From positions 1 to 64,000 of the forward strand of contig NZ_WJQT01000009.1 of NCBI RefSeq assembly GCF_009659375.1: a stretch of DNA of 64,000 nt, given 5' to 3'. This document shows, in pieces, positions 10,564 to 19,860 of this stretch (positions within the stretch are counted from its first letter, which is position 1; each line of letters starts with the position of its first letter). The notes under the pieces are model-generated. The model saw only the letters and a program-made list of their open reading frames with translations. It was not told the origin of the DNA and made no database searches. Source of the DNA: Fundicoccus ignavus. GTDB lineage: Bacteria; Bacillota; Bacilli; Lactobacillales; Aerococcaceae. The position numbers and the translations under genes were made by a program.

Positions 10564-10749
10564 AATATTTTTCTCTCCCTTGTGTATATAGTTCTAGTTA
10601 AAAAAAGTTACTACTCTAAATATAAAAAATATATGTTAAAAAAGCAATAAGATTGTGCAAATTCTTTCAATTTATTCTGACTTTAATTGGTTTCGTATTT
10701 TGGCTGATGGATTCGGCTGAGTTTTTCATTAAAATTAAATGAGAAAACA

Positions 10750-10778
10750 TTGCTTATCGGTGAAGAGTCTGTTAAAAT
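10750..10778 (+). promoter_or_regulatory. Probable sigma-A promoter of the CBS-ACT gene
   Basis: TTGCTT is followed after 17 bases by TAAAAT, about 45 bases upstream of the start codon at 10824. Confidence 0.6.
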
Positions 10779-10823
10779 AGGTTAGCTAGAAGAATAGAGA
10801 GATTAAAGGAGCAGTTTTATTAA

Positions 10824-11459
10824 ATGATTAATGAACTCTTAATCCATAAGAATCATTTAACATGCATCCCAGAAACAATGAATTGTGAAGAAGCTTTAAC
10901 AATTCTTGAAGGAGATGGTGCACGTTTAGCACCGGTTCTTGATGGGAGCAATACATTATTCCGCGGAAATATTTACCGCTATCACATTTATCAGTACAAA
11001 TCTAAACATCCTGAGGCAGACTTGAGTCAAATTCCTGTGACGCGTTTTTTAAAGAACACGACAAAAATTGTTCACGACACAGATTCACTTTATCGTCTGT
11101 TTTTTGCCATGTCGGATTTACCTTATATTGCCGTATTAAACGAACAAAATTCTTTCCTAGGAATTGTTCGTCATAATACAATGACCCGTTATTTTGCTCA
11201 AGCTTGGGCGATGCAAACTGCCGGTTTTGTATTAAATGTGCGCATCATTGGTAAAAAAGGTGAATACGAACGGTTGATTAAAATCATCCATCGTTATTCA
11301 GAAATCAATTCGATGATGACTCTGGAAGAAGCCGATACTAACACGTTTGCAAGTATCAACTTTGTGTTACCTGCAGGCTTAGATCAAATCAAACTCAATG
11401 CCTTAGTGCGTGACTTAGAAAAGCGTGGCTATCAAACCCGTTCCTATAAAGTCAAATAA
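10824..11459 (+). CDS. cbpB: CBS-ACT protein, CbpB-like c-di-AMP sensor
   Basis: The 211-aa soluble protein has a pair of CBS motifs over about residues 10-135 and a C-terminal ACT-like domain (about 145-211). In Firmicutes, CbpB proteins of this type bind cyclic di-AMP and, when unbound, stimulate the (p)ppGpp synthetase Rel. The gene is monocistronic and is one of the few plus-strand genes in this half of the window. A GGAG ribosome site precedes the ATG. The assignment to CbpB rather than another CBS-ACT protein is an inference from length and domain order. Confidence 0.78.
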   Translation: MINELLIHKNHLTCIPETMNCEEALTILEGDGARLAPVLDGSNTLFRGNIYRYHIYQYKSKHPEADLSQIPVTRFLKNTTKIVHDTDSLYRLFFAMSDLPYIAVLNEQNSFLGIVRHNTMTRYFAQAWAMQTAGFVLNVRIIGKKGEYERLIKIIHRYSEINSMMTLEEADTNTFASINFVLPAGLDQIKLNALVRDLEKRGYQTRSYKVK

Positions 11460-11475
11460 TTCATGCATTTCACCC

Positions 11476-11530
11476 TACTCCGCTATTCGGCGTGGCTCTC
11501 TGAGCGACAACGAGTCGCGGTTTTTGTGTT
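11476..11530 (+). terminator. Probable terminator of the CBS-ACT gene
   Basis: A GCGAC/GTCGC stem with an AACGA loop, wrapped by CCGC and GCGG, runs into five T residues at 11521-11525. Confidence 0.5.
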
Positions 11531-11800
11531 AGTGGATGGGATTGGGATTTCCTGTATTGTTCCTTAGCTTATTTTATGTGTCATTTAAATCGTCGTGCTG
11601 ATTTGGCACGACTCCTTTGGGTTTTCTTGCGAACTAAGATTGGCGTTGATTGCTGATTGTGCGAGTTTGATGGCAGGTGAGTACCAGGGAGCTTCCGATG
11701 AAGTCTATCGGAAGCTAGTGGAGGAAACACGTGCCATTGAACTCCCAGTAGTACAAAGCTTGATAAATCAACATAAAACTTATAAACCCTTATATGATCA
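11531..11800. other. Non-coding gap with hairpin and repeat fragment
   Basis: No convincing gene. It holds a perfect 10-bp hairpin at 11690-11716 (arms AGCTTCCGAT and ATCGGAAGCT, seven-base loop) and, from about 11754 to 11792, an edge fragment of the dispersed repeat A described at 40362-40590. Confidence 0.6.
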
Positions 11801-11836
11801 AAAAGCCCCAATCCTACACGCAAGCAGAATTGGGGG
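11801..11836 (-). terminator. Terminator of the MBL-fold hydrolase
   Basis: CCCCAAT and ATTGGGG arms flank a loop of about 16 bases, followed on the minus strand by a T tract. Confidence 0.8.
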
Positions 11837-11848
11837 GAATATTTTGGC

Positions 11849-12499
11849 TTAACGACGGAATACGTCAAAGAATGGATTGCTGGCCATTTCGGCACCGACC
11901 GTTGTTGCGCCACCATGTCCTGGATATAATTGATACTCAGCAGGTAGTACCAAGATTTCACGTGCAATTGCACCCATTAAAGTCGCATAGTCGCCAGCTG
12001 GTAAATCTGTACGTCCAATTGAGCCTTGGAAGACCGCATCGCCTACTACGACAAATTGCGCATCGTCAAAGATATAAATGACATGACCTGGGCTATGGCC
12101 TGGGACATGCGCTAAACGGAAAGTAAAGTCACCGACCGTCTGCTCACCTAAATCATCAGTTGTCCAAATATGCTCCGCCTCACGTAAACTCACCAGCCCG
12201 AAAGGTTGCATAGCCGATAAATTTTTATTCGGGTCCACTAACCAATCAGCCTCTAATTCATGGACATAAACCTCAATATCAAAGGCATCGCGTACTTCAT
12301 CAACTGCACCGATATGATCAGAATGTGTGTGCGTTAACAAGATAGCCTGTGGTTCCCAGCCATTCTCTTTAATCCAATTGATAAAACGCGCCCCTTCTTC
12401 GCCCGGATCAAAAATCAAGGCTTTGCGCGTTTCACTATTTACCACTACATAGCCATTTTCCTGAATCGGCCCTAGCGTCATTCCATAAATCTCTAACAT
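11849..12499 (-). CDS. MBL-fold metallo-hydrolase (YqgX / glyoxalase II-like)
   Basis: This is a cytoplasmic metallo-beta-lactamase fold hydrolase of the glyoxalase II-like group. The metal-binding signature HTHSDHIG is present, with further ligands in HVPGHSPGH, GDAVF and YPGHG. I place the start at ATG 12499 (MLEIYGM) because a GAGGTG ribosome site lies seven bases upstream. A longer frame beginning with TTG at 12535 would place that site inside the gene. The product is then 216 aa, usual for YqgX. Substrate is not known from sequence. Confidence 0.9.
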   Translation of the reverse strand: MLEIYGMTLGPIQENGYVVVNSETRKALIFDPGEEGARFINWIKENGWEPQAILLTHTHSDHIGAVDEVRDAFDIEVYVHELEADWLVDPNKNLSAMQPFGLVSLREAEHIWTTDDLGEQTVGDFTFRLAHVPGHSPGHVIYIFDDAQFVVVGDAVFQGSIGRTDLPAGDYATLMGAIAREILVLPAEYQLYPGHGGATTVGAEMASNPFFDVFRR

Positions 12500-12659
12500 A
12501 AATTGCACCTCATTTATTTTCTCTCGTCTTTCCAACTATTATACACCACTTTACAAAATATGACCCCAATCGCAAGCGTTTTAGAAAATTAGATCCTTAC
12601 TGTTCGGCTACAACATCTTGTCAAAAATCAGGATGATACGTCGTATTTTGGAATAAGAA

Positions 12660-12692
12660 AAGCACTGGCCAGTGGATGCTGACTCAGTGCTT
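12660..12692 (-). terminator. Terminator of alr
   Basis: AAGCACTG and CAGTGCTT form an 8-bp stem just after the alr stop codon, followed by a T-rich stretch on the minus strand. Confidence 0.75.
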
Positions 12693-12697
12693 AGCGT

Positions 12698-13855
12698 TTA
12701 GATGTCGTCTGTTAGGTAGATGCGAGGCACGCGCTTGCCGATGCCACATAGGATTTCATAACCAATTGTGTCAGTGCTAGCCGCAATCATCGAAACGTGG
12801 TTTTCTAATTGACCATCTTGGCCGAGCAGTGTCACAGTCGTACCCACTGGATATTCTTGAGGTAATTGAATCATCAGTTGATCCATGTTAATCGTCCCCA
12901 CAATCGGACAAGCATTCCCATCAACTAGGACAGGAATTTCGTTGAAACGGCGTAACCAACCGTCCGCATAACCGATTGGAACAGTCGCAATCCATTGGTC
13001 GTCAGCGGCTTCATAAGTTGCGCCATAGCTAATGTGAGTACCTGCTGGTACGTGTTTAACATGCACAATTTCTGAAACAATGGACATTGCTGGTTTTAAA
13101 GGCGATTTCGTTGCAGATGGCAATTGGTCTTTAGGATCCACACCGTATAAAGCAATTCCGTAACGAACGATATCTGACTTAGGCTCACGTGGATACCATA
13201 GCCCCATCGCTGAGTTCGCATAATGACGGAGGCGAACACTTTCTGGTACAGCGGTTGTCAATTCCAACCAATTGTTCCATTGGTAATCAATGTAGCTTTC
13301 CGGACCGCCACCTGCCGTCGAGAAGTGAGTGAATACACCTTCCCAGTCAACCCAATTGAAGTCTTCAACAGCTTTCGCAAATTCAGCTACTTCGGCAGCA
13401 CTCGTTAGGCCTATGCGTCCCATACCTGTATCTAATTTCAAGTGGAATCGTAATTTAGCATCCTCTAGAATTGCTAGGTGATGCGTATCTTCTAATTGTT
13501 GGTAAGCTTTAGCGAAGAAATCCAAACCACTTACTGTAATCGTTAAGTTGTAGTAGATAATCTCAGCAATACCACGTGGGTCCGTTAAGCCTAACACTAA
13601 AATCGGCACAAAACGGTGACCGCTCTGACGTAATTCAATCGCTTCGTCAACAGTAGAAACAGCTAAACCTTTAGCTCCTGCCGCAAGGGCTGCTTCAGCA
13701 ACTTGGACCGCTCCGTGACCGTACCCATCTGCTTTTATCACTGCATATAATTTTTGTTCATCGTCCATTTGTTCTAACATAACACGGACATTATGTTGAA
13801 TGGCATTTAAATCGACAATCGCCTCTGTTGGGCGGTGTTCACTAGGTTCAAACAT
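12698..13855 (-). CDS. alr: Alanine racemase
   Basis: Alr interconverts L- and D-alanine with PLP and supplies D-Ala for peptidoglycan. The 385-aa protein has the PLP lysine Lys41 in AVIKADGYGHG and the catalytic tyrosine in SYGATYEA in the C-terminal domain. It follows acpS and cshA in the order cshA-acpS-alr seen across Lactobacillales, although a terminator at 13932-13960 separates it from acpS. D-Ala made here would feed Ddl and MurF encoded upstream at 16427-19011. Confidence 0.97.
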   Translation of the reverse strand: MFEPSEHRPTEAIVDLNAIQHNVRVMLEQMDDEQKLYAVIKADGYGHGAVQVAEAALAAGAKGLAVSTVDEAIELRQSGHRFVPILVLGLTDPRGIAEIIYYNLTITVSGLDFFAKAYQQLEDTHHLAILEDAKLRFHLKLDTGMGRIGLTSAAEVAEFAKAVEDFNWVDWEGVFTHFSTAGGGPESYIDYQWNNWLELTTAVPESVRLRHYANSAMGLWYPREPKSDIVRYGIALYGVDPKDQLPSATKSPLKPAMSIVSEIVHVKHVPAGTHISYGATYEAADDQWIATVPIGYADGWLRRFNEIPVLVDGNACPIVGTINMDQLMIQLPQEYPVGTTVTLLGQDGQLENHVSMIAASTDTIGYEILCGIGKRVPRIYLTDDI

Positions 13856-13931
13856 GAAAAATCTCCTTATCGTTCCATCTATGATGTTTACAAGTTTACA
13901 GTTTTCATTCTACAACTTTTGGACAAAATAA

Positions 13932-13960
13932 TAAAGCAGTCACCGTTAAGTGACTGCTTT
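13932..13960 (-). terminator. Terminator between acpS and alr
   Basis: AAAGCAGTCAC and GTGACTGCTTT are perfect 11-bp arms around six bases, with a T-rich tail on the minus strand. Confidence 0.88.
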
Positions 13961-13969
13961 AAAAATAGT

Positions 13970-14368
13970 TTAACCATATTTACGTTCGAAAAACTGAGCT
14001 AAACCAGCTGCCAATTCTTCATCCGTTAAATTGACGATGACTGTCGCAGTCGCATATTCACGACTATGACTGATGGATAAATGCACATTGTCAACAATTG
14101 GGGCAACTGTTAGAACAGGCACTCCCATGTCACCAGGTAAAATTGAAATATCAGTGAAGCTAATGCGACCAATTCCGGTTCCCATAGCTTTACCATAAGC
14201 TTCTTTCACACTAAAGCGACCTGCCAGAAAACTCATGCGGCGTTCTTCGTTGTAGCCATGATAAATGACTAACTCAGCTGCCGACAAGACTTTTTCCGGA
14301 AAACGCGGTTGACGTTCAACCGCTTGACGAATGCGATCAATTTCAATAATATCCGTTCCTACACGCAT
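13970..14368 (-). CDS. acpS: Holo-ACP synthase
   Basis: AcpS transfers 4'-phosphopantetheine from CoA to acyl carrier protein. The N-terminal motif VGTDIIEIDRI and the internal FSVKEAYGKAMGTG carry the metal-binding Asp and Glu and the CoA-binding residues. At 132 aa it is slightly longer than the usual 118-125, owing to a C-terminal extension ending in FFERKYG. It starts 27 bases after cshA, so the two are probably cotranscribed. Confidence 0.96.
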   Translation of the reverse strand: MRVGTDIIEIDRIRQAVERQPRFPEKVLSAAELVIYHGYNEERRMSFLAGRFSVKEAYGKAMGTGIGRISFTDISILPGDMGVPVLTVAPIVDNVHLSISHSREYATATVIVNLTDEELAAGLAQFFERKYG

Positions 14369-14395
14369 GGACTGTCACCTTCCTTGAATGGTTAA

Positions 14396-16018
14396 TTAGT
14401 TACTTTTATTTTTTTTGATTGAAAAGTTTTTGTTCGTTTTTCCTGCGTTTCCGCCTTTAGAGCGGTTGTCACGATTTGAACGTTCGCCACGTTTCTCACG
14501 GTCTGGACGTCCATCTTGGCGATCTTGACGATCACGGCCACCACGACGTTCGCCATCGCGACCTTCACGTTTTCCACGTCCATCGCGTCCGCCACGGCCT
14601 TCACGATCACCGTAACGTTTGCCGCCACTGAACTTACCGCCACCTTTACCGCGGTTGTTACGACCACGAGAACGGTTTTGGTTGCCGCCTTTAGCGTTTG
14701 GTAAAGGACGTTGTGGTGAAATTTGAACATCAACTGTTGAGTTGTCTGTAATAATCTCGCTTAATAAAGCAGCTACTAAGTCGTTTACTTCGTAATGTTG
14801 TAATAATAATTTAGCAGAGTTACGGTATGTATCGATATCGTCAGCTTCTAATTTATCATTTAATTGGCTAATTAATTGTTCTAATTGACCTTGACGCGCT
14901 TCTTTATCAGTTGGTGGCGCTAATGGTGTCATTTGTTTTGTTGTCATTGTTTCGATTGAACGTAAGTATGACATTTCATTTGGTGTGACGAAAGTAACTG
15001 ACATACCTTCTTTACCAGCACGACCAGTACGACCAATACGGTGAACATAGCTCTCTGGATCTTGAGTAATATCATAGTTATAAACGTGAGTTACACCTGA
15101 AATATCTAATCCACGCGCTGCAACGTCAGTCGCCACTAAGATTTCAACTTCACCACGACGGAATGCGTTAATAACACTTGTACGTTTTTGTTGTGTAATG
15201 TCACCGTGAATCAATTCAGCATTGAAACCACGTAATGATAATCCATGTCCAACTTCGTCAACACGTTTTTTCGTACGACAGAATACAATCGCTTGAGTTG
15301 GGTTTTGAACATCTAAAAAGCGCGTGAAGATATCGAATTTTTCGTCATCACGACATTTTACAAAATACTGTTCAATCAATTCAGCAGTCATTGTTTTCGC
15401 TTCAATTTTAACATGTGTTGGTTCTTTTAAGAATTGTTTACCTAAAGCTTTAATTGCTGGAGGCATTGTTGCTGAGAATAGTAAAGTTTGACGTGTCTCA
15501 GGCGTTTCTTCAACAATTGCTTTGATGTCATCGATGAAGCCCATGTTTAACATTTCGTCAGCTTCGTCTAATACTAATGTTTGTAGTTGGTCTAATTTCA
15601 ACACTTTACGTTTGATTAAGTCTAAGATACGACCTGGTGTTCCTACAATAATTTGGGGTTGGTTACGTTTAATACGTTCAATTTGTTTACCGATTGGTGA
15701 TCCACCGTAAACAACATATACACGAGCTCTTTGCTCTTTACCAATACGGAATAGTTCTTCTTGAACTTGAATGGCTAATTCACGTGTTGGTGCAACAACT
15801 AAACCTTGAACAGTTTTCACGCTGTTGTCTAATTTGTTCAACATTGGTAAACCAAAGGCTGCTGTTTTACCAGTACCTGTTTGTGCTTGACCAATTAAGT
15901 CTTTACCTTCTAAAGCTACAGGTACAGATTGTTGTTGGATAGGGGTTGGCTCTTCAAAGCCCATGTCTGTTAATGACTTTAGTAACTCTTTGTTTAAATC
16001 TAATTCTGAAAATTTCAA
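14396..16018 (-). CDS. cshA: DEAD-box RNA helicase CshA
   Basis: CshA is the main DEAD-box helicase of Firmicutes, active in RNA decay, ribosome assembly and cold growth. The 540-aa protein shows the Q motif, Walker A AQTGTGKTA, DEAD in VLDEADEML, SAT, and the HRIGRTGRAG motif. The tail from about residue 435 is rich in Arg-Gly-Asp repeats, a likely RNA-binding extension. The start is TTG at 16018: the sequence MKFSEL is the usual family start and a GAGGAAG ribosome site lies nine bases upstream. A non-ATG start on this gene is notable. Confidence 0.97.
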   Translation of the reverse strand: MKFSELDLNKELLKSLTDMGFEEPTPIQQQSVPVALEGKDLIGQAQTGTGKTAAFGLPMLNKLDNSVKTVQGLVVAPTRELAIQVQEELFRIGKEQRARVYVVYGGSPIGKQIERIKRNQPQIIVGTPGRILDLIKRKVLKLDQLQTLVLDEADEMLNMGFIDDIKAIVEETPETRQTLLFSATMPPAIKALGKQFLKEPTHVKIEAKTMTAELIEQYFVKCRDDEKFDIFTRFLDVQNPTQAIVFCRTKKRVDEVGHGLSLRGFNAELIHGDITQQKRTSVINAFRRGEVEILVATDVAARGLDISGVTHVYNYDITQDPESYVHRIGRTGRAGKEGMSVTFVTPNEMSYLRSIETMTTKQMTPLAPPTDKEARQGQLEQLISQLNDKLEADDIDTYRNSAKLLLQHYEVNDLVAALLSEIITDNSTVDVQISPQRPLPNAKGGNQNRSRGRNNRGKGGGKFSGGKRYGDREGRGGRDGRGKREGRDGERRGGRDRQDRQDGRPDREKRGERSNRDNRSKGGNAGKTNKNFSIKKNKSN

Positions 16019-16260
16019 TATATTATTCTTCCTCTTCTGTTTTTTCTTTGATTTCCGACATAAAAGTTATTAGAAGTGTAATTCAGTCCGACTATATCTC
16101 TCACAAGGAAAGTGATGCATCGTGTCGTGATTATGCTCTGGCATAATTCAGTGTACTAGATGCAGCCTCAACCCCTGTGCGCTTCTAATACAAATATCAT
16201 CCCGCTAGAATACTTCCTCAAAACACTCGAGGCAAGCTTTAGTGGGCAATCGTTCTCAAC
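16019..16260 (-). other. Long cshA leader region
   Basis: About 240 bases without a gene separate the murF terminator from cshA. They would form a long 5' leader. Long leaders are common upstream of cold-inducible helicases, but I see no recognisable riboswitch here. Confidence 0.4.
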
Positions 16261-16263
16261 GAA

Positions 16264-16320
16264 AAAACCGCGATGACAGTAACCTACTTAGCGAATAGCT
16301 AGGTAGCGTGTCATGCGGTC
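16264..16320 (-). terminator. Terminator downstream of murF
   Basis: On the minus strand a long hairpin, with outer arms ACCGCATGACA and TGTCATCGCGGT and inner CTACCTA/TAGGT arms, ends in TTTTTT. Confidence 0.85.
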
Positions 16321-16426
16321 AAAGTGCAATTTTAATAATTGGATGACTAAATGATACTTTGTTAACTTCTATAGTAGTGTAACATGTTTGAAAACTTGCT
16401 TCAAACATAGAACTCTATCTTAACAA

Positions 16427-17830
16427 TTATTTAGTCACTTGTCCAGTCAAAGCTGTAACAACTTGTAGTAAATCAACACCAAAGCTTGATTTCACTAATA
16501 AAACATCGGTCGCAAGAATATCTGCTTGTAAAGTCGCAATTAATTCTGCGTGGTCCGCTTCGATATGTACTAAATCTTCTGCAGCAAACTTTCCTTTTAA
16601 TTCATCATATAAATAAGTCATTTGTGAACCGAATAAGTAAACTTTATCAATGATAGTCGGGTCAATTGAATGACTTAACTCTCGGTGTAATTGTTCACTC
16701 ATATTACCTAATTCGCGAATATCACCTAGTACCGCAATTTTTCTATCCACGCCTTCTAATTCAATGTTAGATAACGTTGTTAAAACAGCATTCATTGAAG
16801 TTGGGCTAGCATTATACGCATCATTTAATAAACGCGCTCCTTGATGTGTTTTCAACCATTGTAGTCGGTTGGCAGTTAATTTAAATTGTGCTAATTGGAA
16901 AATTGCTTGTTCACTTGGCACATCTAACACTTCAGCAATACTCAAAGCAACTAATGCATTCGACACATTGTAAGCGCCGATAACAGGAATCATGCTAATG
17001 ACATTGTCATCAATATTCGTTTTGAAGTATGTCTTATCAGGTTCTTCGGCTAAGTCATAAGCGAAAACATCAGCTTGATCATCAAAGCCAAAACTACGCA
17101 TATAAATTGGATAGTTAATTTCAGGCATTTCAGTCTCAATTAATGGTTCATTAGCTGGATAAATGAAGATACCATTTTCTTTCAAACCTTTTAAAATTTC
17201 TAATTTAGCTTGCGCAATGCCTGCACGGCTACCTAAAAATTCTAAATGGCTTTCACCAATTAAAGTAATGACCGCAATATCCGGACGCGCAATTTTAGAC
17301 AATTGTTCAATTTCACCAAAGCCACTCATACCCATTTCAACCACACATACTTGCGTGTCTTCTGGCATATGTAACAATGTATAAGGTAAGCCGATTTCAT
17401 TATTGTAATTACCTTCTGTTTTATGCACATTATATTTGGCCTTTAATGTAGAAGCTGTCATATCTTTAGCGGTTGTTTTACCATTACTTCCAGTAATCCC
17501 TATAACGACTGGATTAATTTCATTGCGGTAAAAGTGAGCTAATTTCTGGAAAGCTTCTAATGTATCATCTACAAAAACTACCGCTAGTTGATCTGAGGGT
17601 GCTTCAGATTGATCGCGTGACCATAAAGTTGCTGTTGCACCATTATCAATGGCTTGTTGAATATAGCTATGCCCATCCGTTGAGCCGCCGACTAACGGAA
17701 TAAATAAGCCGCCAGGTTGAATTTTACGCGCATCGAATTCAACATTCGTCACTGAAATTGTGCGGTCAATTGCTGTGTAGTCAATTGCGTTAACATGTTT
17801 AACCACGTCCATTAATTTGATTGCTTTCAT
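16427..17830 (-). CDS. murF: MurF, UDP-MurNAc-tripeptide D-Ala-D-Ala ligase
   Basis: MurF adds D-Ala-D-Ala to UDP-MurNAc-tripeptide in the last cytoplasmic step of peptidoglycan precursor synthesis. The 467-aa protein contains the ATP-binding loop GITGSNGKTTAKDM, the central Mur ligase motif with HxxR-like DAYNASPTSM, and a C-terminal Mur ligase domain. The start ATG follows GGTGGAA. It lies 98 bases downstream of ddl, whose product it uses, although a hairpin at 17861-17892 sits in the gap. Confidence 0.97.
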   Translation of the reverse strand: MKAIKLMDVVKHVNAIDYTAIDRTISVTNVEFDARKIQPGGLFIPLVGGSTDGHSYIQQAIDNGATATLWSRDQSEAPSDQLAVVFVDDTLEAFQKLAHFYRNEINPVVIGITGSNGKTTAKDMTASTLKAKYNVHKTEGNYNNEIGLPYTLLHMPEDTQVCVVEMGMSGFGEIEQLSKIARPDIAVITLIGESHLEFLGSRAGIAQAKLEILKGLKENGIFIYPANEPLIETEMPEINYPIYMRSFGFDDQADVFAYDLAEEPDKTYFKTNIDDNVISMIPVIGAYNVSNALVALSIAEVLDVPSEQAIFQLAQFKLTANRLQWLKTHQGARLLNDAYNASPTSMNAVLTTLSNIELEGVDRKIAVLGDIRELGNMSEQLHRELSHSIDPTIIDKVYLFGSQMTYLYDELKGKFAAEDLVHIEADHAELIATLQADILATDVLLVKSSFGVDLLQVVTALTGQVTK

Positions 17831-17860
17831 TTTTCCACCTTATTTCTTTCTGTATTTCGC

Positions 17861-17892
17861 CAAAAGCGCCCGTCGTTCAAGGACAGGCGCCG
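17861..17892 (-). terminator. Hairpin between ddl and murF
   Basis: GGCGCCTGTC and GACGGGCGC pair on the minus strand and run into a short T tract. It may act as a partial terminator that lowers murF transcription relative to ddl. Confidence 0.5.
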
Positions 17893-17928
17893 GATCTTTG
17901 AAGTTCGATTGTTAAATCGCTTAACTAA

Positions 17929-19011
17929 TTAATTCAGTTCTTGCTTGGCATTGAAACGACGTAATGCTAATTGTAAAAGTTCTTCAATTAAATCGCGCGT
18001 ATTTAATCCAGTGGCTTTCCATAAATTTGGATACATACTGTAAGGTGTGAAGCCTGGCATTGTATTAATTTCGTTGATATATACGTCGTAACTGCTTGTC
18101 ACGAAAAAGTCAACACGTGATAAGCCACTACCATCAATCGCACGATAAGCTTTCAAGGCATAATCTTGAATTTTCTCAGAAACTGCTTCTGGTAAGTCAG
18201 CTGGAATTTGCATTATAACTTGATTGTTAATGTATTTCTCATCATAATCATAAAACTCTGATTCTTTTAAGAGTTTTCCAACTTCACTGACATGTGCATC
18301 GTCATTCCCAAGAACTGCCACTTCACACTCATCTGCAGTAATACCTTGTTCAACAACAATCCGACGGTCGTATTTCAACGCGACTTCAATTGCTTCAGCT
18401 AGTTCTTGACGATCAGAAACTTTACTAATCCCAACACTTGAACCCATGTTAGCGGGTTTAACAAATAATGGGTAAAGTAAACTCCCTTCACATTTCTGAA
18501 TAAGCTCTTCTGAACTTTCACGCCATTCGCGCTTATCAAAAGCCTCATAAGGTACTTGAGGAATATTGCTATTATCAAATAGACGTTTACTAATAATCTT
18601 ATCCATGCCGTTCGCACTCGCAGTCACGCCCGCACCGACATACGGTAAACCAAGCACTTCTAAGAAGCCTTGAATCGTTCCATCTTCACCATTCGGACCG
18701 TGTAATACTGGAAAGACAATCGTTTCTTCGCCTTCGACTTTTATTTCGCCCGGATTAATAACGACTCCGCTCGATACTTCGTCAGGTACTGAGGCCCAAT
18801 GAGCTGTATCGCCAGCTGTTAGTGTTAATTGTTCTGGACTTGTGCTGGGCCCTTCAAGTAAAGGTGCTTTTAACCATTGCCCTGTTTTCGTAATATAAAT
18901 CGGTTGTACTTGATAGTAATTGTACATAATGGCTTGGCAAATACTGTGTGCAGATATAATTGATATATCATGTTCTGCACTTTGCCCTCCGTATAATAGC
19001 GTGATTTTCAT
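17929..19011 (-). CDS. ddl: D-alanine--D-alanine ligase
   Basis: Ddl joins two D-Ala molecules with ATP; the dipeptide is then used by MurF. The 360-aa protein starts with the YGGQSAEHDIS motif, has the ATP-grasp segments FVKPANMGSSVGI and the C-terminal EINTMPGFTPYSMYP. The Tyr or Phe residue that decides D-Ala versus D-lactate specificity was not resolved by eye, so vancomycin phenotype is not predicted. It sits 18 bases after an unrecognised gene and upstream of murF. Confidence 0.97.
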   Translation of the reverse strand: MKITLLYGGQSAEHDISIISAHSICQAIMYNYYQVQPIYITKTGQWLKAPLLEGPSTSPEQLTLTAGDTAHWASVPDEVSSGVVINPGEIKVEGEETIVFPVLHGPNGEDGTIQGFLEVLGLPYVGAGVTASANGMDKIISKRLFDNSNIPQVPYEAFDKREWRESSEELIQKCEGSLLYPLFVKPANMGSSVGISKVSDRQELAEAIEVALKYDRRIVVEQGITADECEVAVLGNDDAHVSEVGKLLKESEFYDYDEKYINNQVIMQIPADLPEAVSEKIQDYALKAYRAIDGSGLSRVDFFVTSSYDVYINEINTMPGFTPYSMYPNLWKATGLNTRDLIEELLQLALRRFNAKQELN

Positions 19012-19029
19012 TCTGTAATCCTCCCGGTT

Positions 19030-19791
19030 CTAACTTTCCAAATCTATTAATAGTTCTAATTGCCAAGTTTGTCCTTGTGTGTCATATATTAACACACCTA
19101 CAGACTCATTTAAGGCTTGATTTTGCGACAATAACGTCAATTCATCTTCAATAATCATCAGCGGAATGCGCCAAGTATGTTCGCGCTGTTCTGCCTGTGA
19201 ATAGTTAATTTTAATGCCACTCGCAAATAAAGGACTTAGTTGTTCCACAATTACTGTTGGTAAACTTGCTACGACAAGTTTCTTACCAAAGAAACGTGAT
19301 TTACCTTCATTAACAAGTTTCGATGTTTCTTCTTGAATCACTCGTTGGAAACGAAGATAGAAATGAGTCACATGACGATAATACATCTTATTTAAGCCAT
19401 TCGGCAAAGTTAAAAAGACATAGTTATTCTGTAACTTGTAGAAAAATGCCGATCTTAAGGTTTTATGCGCATGAAATAAATACAATAATTCCGAAATTTC
19501 TGTCGGCGATAACTGATGCATTAACTCGATACTTTCAAAGTCAATCCAATTTGACATTCGAATATTTTCTTTACGACACATTTCCATATAATCGTAAACT
19601 TCTGTATGACCACGTAAAATTTTAAAGTTCGTCTGAGCATCAAAGCGTCCAAACTCAGGGGGCGCTTCGCCTAGAATCAAGTTCGTCGGCATATACTGTT
19701 CATTAAAATCTGAACTTCGCAACGAAATCGCACGTGTCATAATGTGGTTCGTTACCGAATCGTAGTGGACATACAAATTAATTCGACCCAT
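19030..19791 (-). CDS. Unknown 253-aa protein preceding ddl
   Basis: I do not recognise this protein. It has no clear signal peptide, membrane helix or cysteine motif, and looks cytoplasmic. Aromatic and basic residues cluster in the middle (around residues 110-150). A GGAGG ribosome site precedes the ATG. It is separated from ddl by only 18 bases, so it is probably cotranscribed with ddl, which hints at a cell wall or growth-linked role without defining it. Confidence 0.75.
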   Translation of the reverse strand: MGRINLYVHYDSVTNHIMTRAISLRSSDFNEQYMPTNLILGEAPPEFGRFDAQTNFKILRGHTEVYDYMEMCRKENIRMSNWIDFESIELMHQLSPTEISELLYLFHAHKTLRSAFFYKLQNNYVFLTLPNGLNKMYYRHVTHFYLRFQRVIQEETSKLVNEGKSRFFGKKLVVASLPTVIVEQLSPLFASGIKINYSQAEQREHTWRIPLMIIEDELTLLSQNQALNESVGVLIYDTQGQTWQLELLIDLES

Positions 19792-19832
19792 TTCTTTCCT
19801 CCTTTCATCAAATCATTGTGCTGACTGCTAAC

Positions 19833-19860
19833 CAAATATTCGATTAATAAATTATGTCAA
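19833..19860 (-). promoter_or_regulatory. Possible promoter of the ddl unit
   Basis: On the minus strand TTGACA is followed after 16 bases by TATTTG. The -35 is perfect and the -10 is weak. Confidence 0.4.

Noticed and set aside
11595-11852. 85-codon plus-strand frame after the CBS-ACT gene
   Set aside because: Covers a hairpin, a repeat A edge and the MBL gene terminator; no ribosome site.
14392-14733. Overlapping frames in the cshA tail region
   Set aside because: They are produced by the Arg-Gly-Asp codon repeats of CshA and have no ribosome site or known domain.
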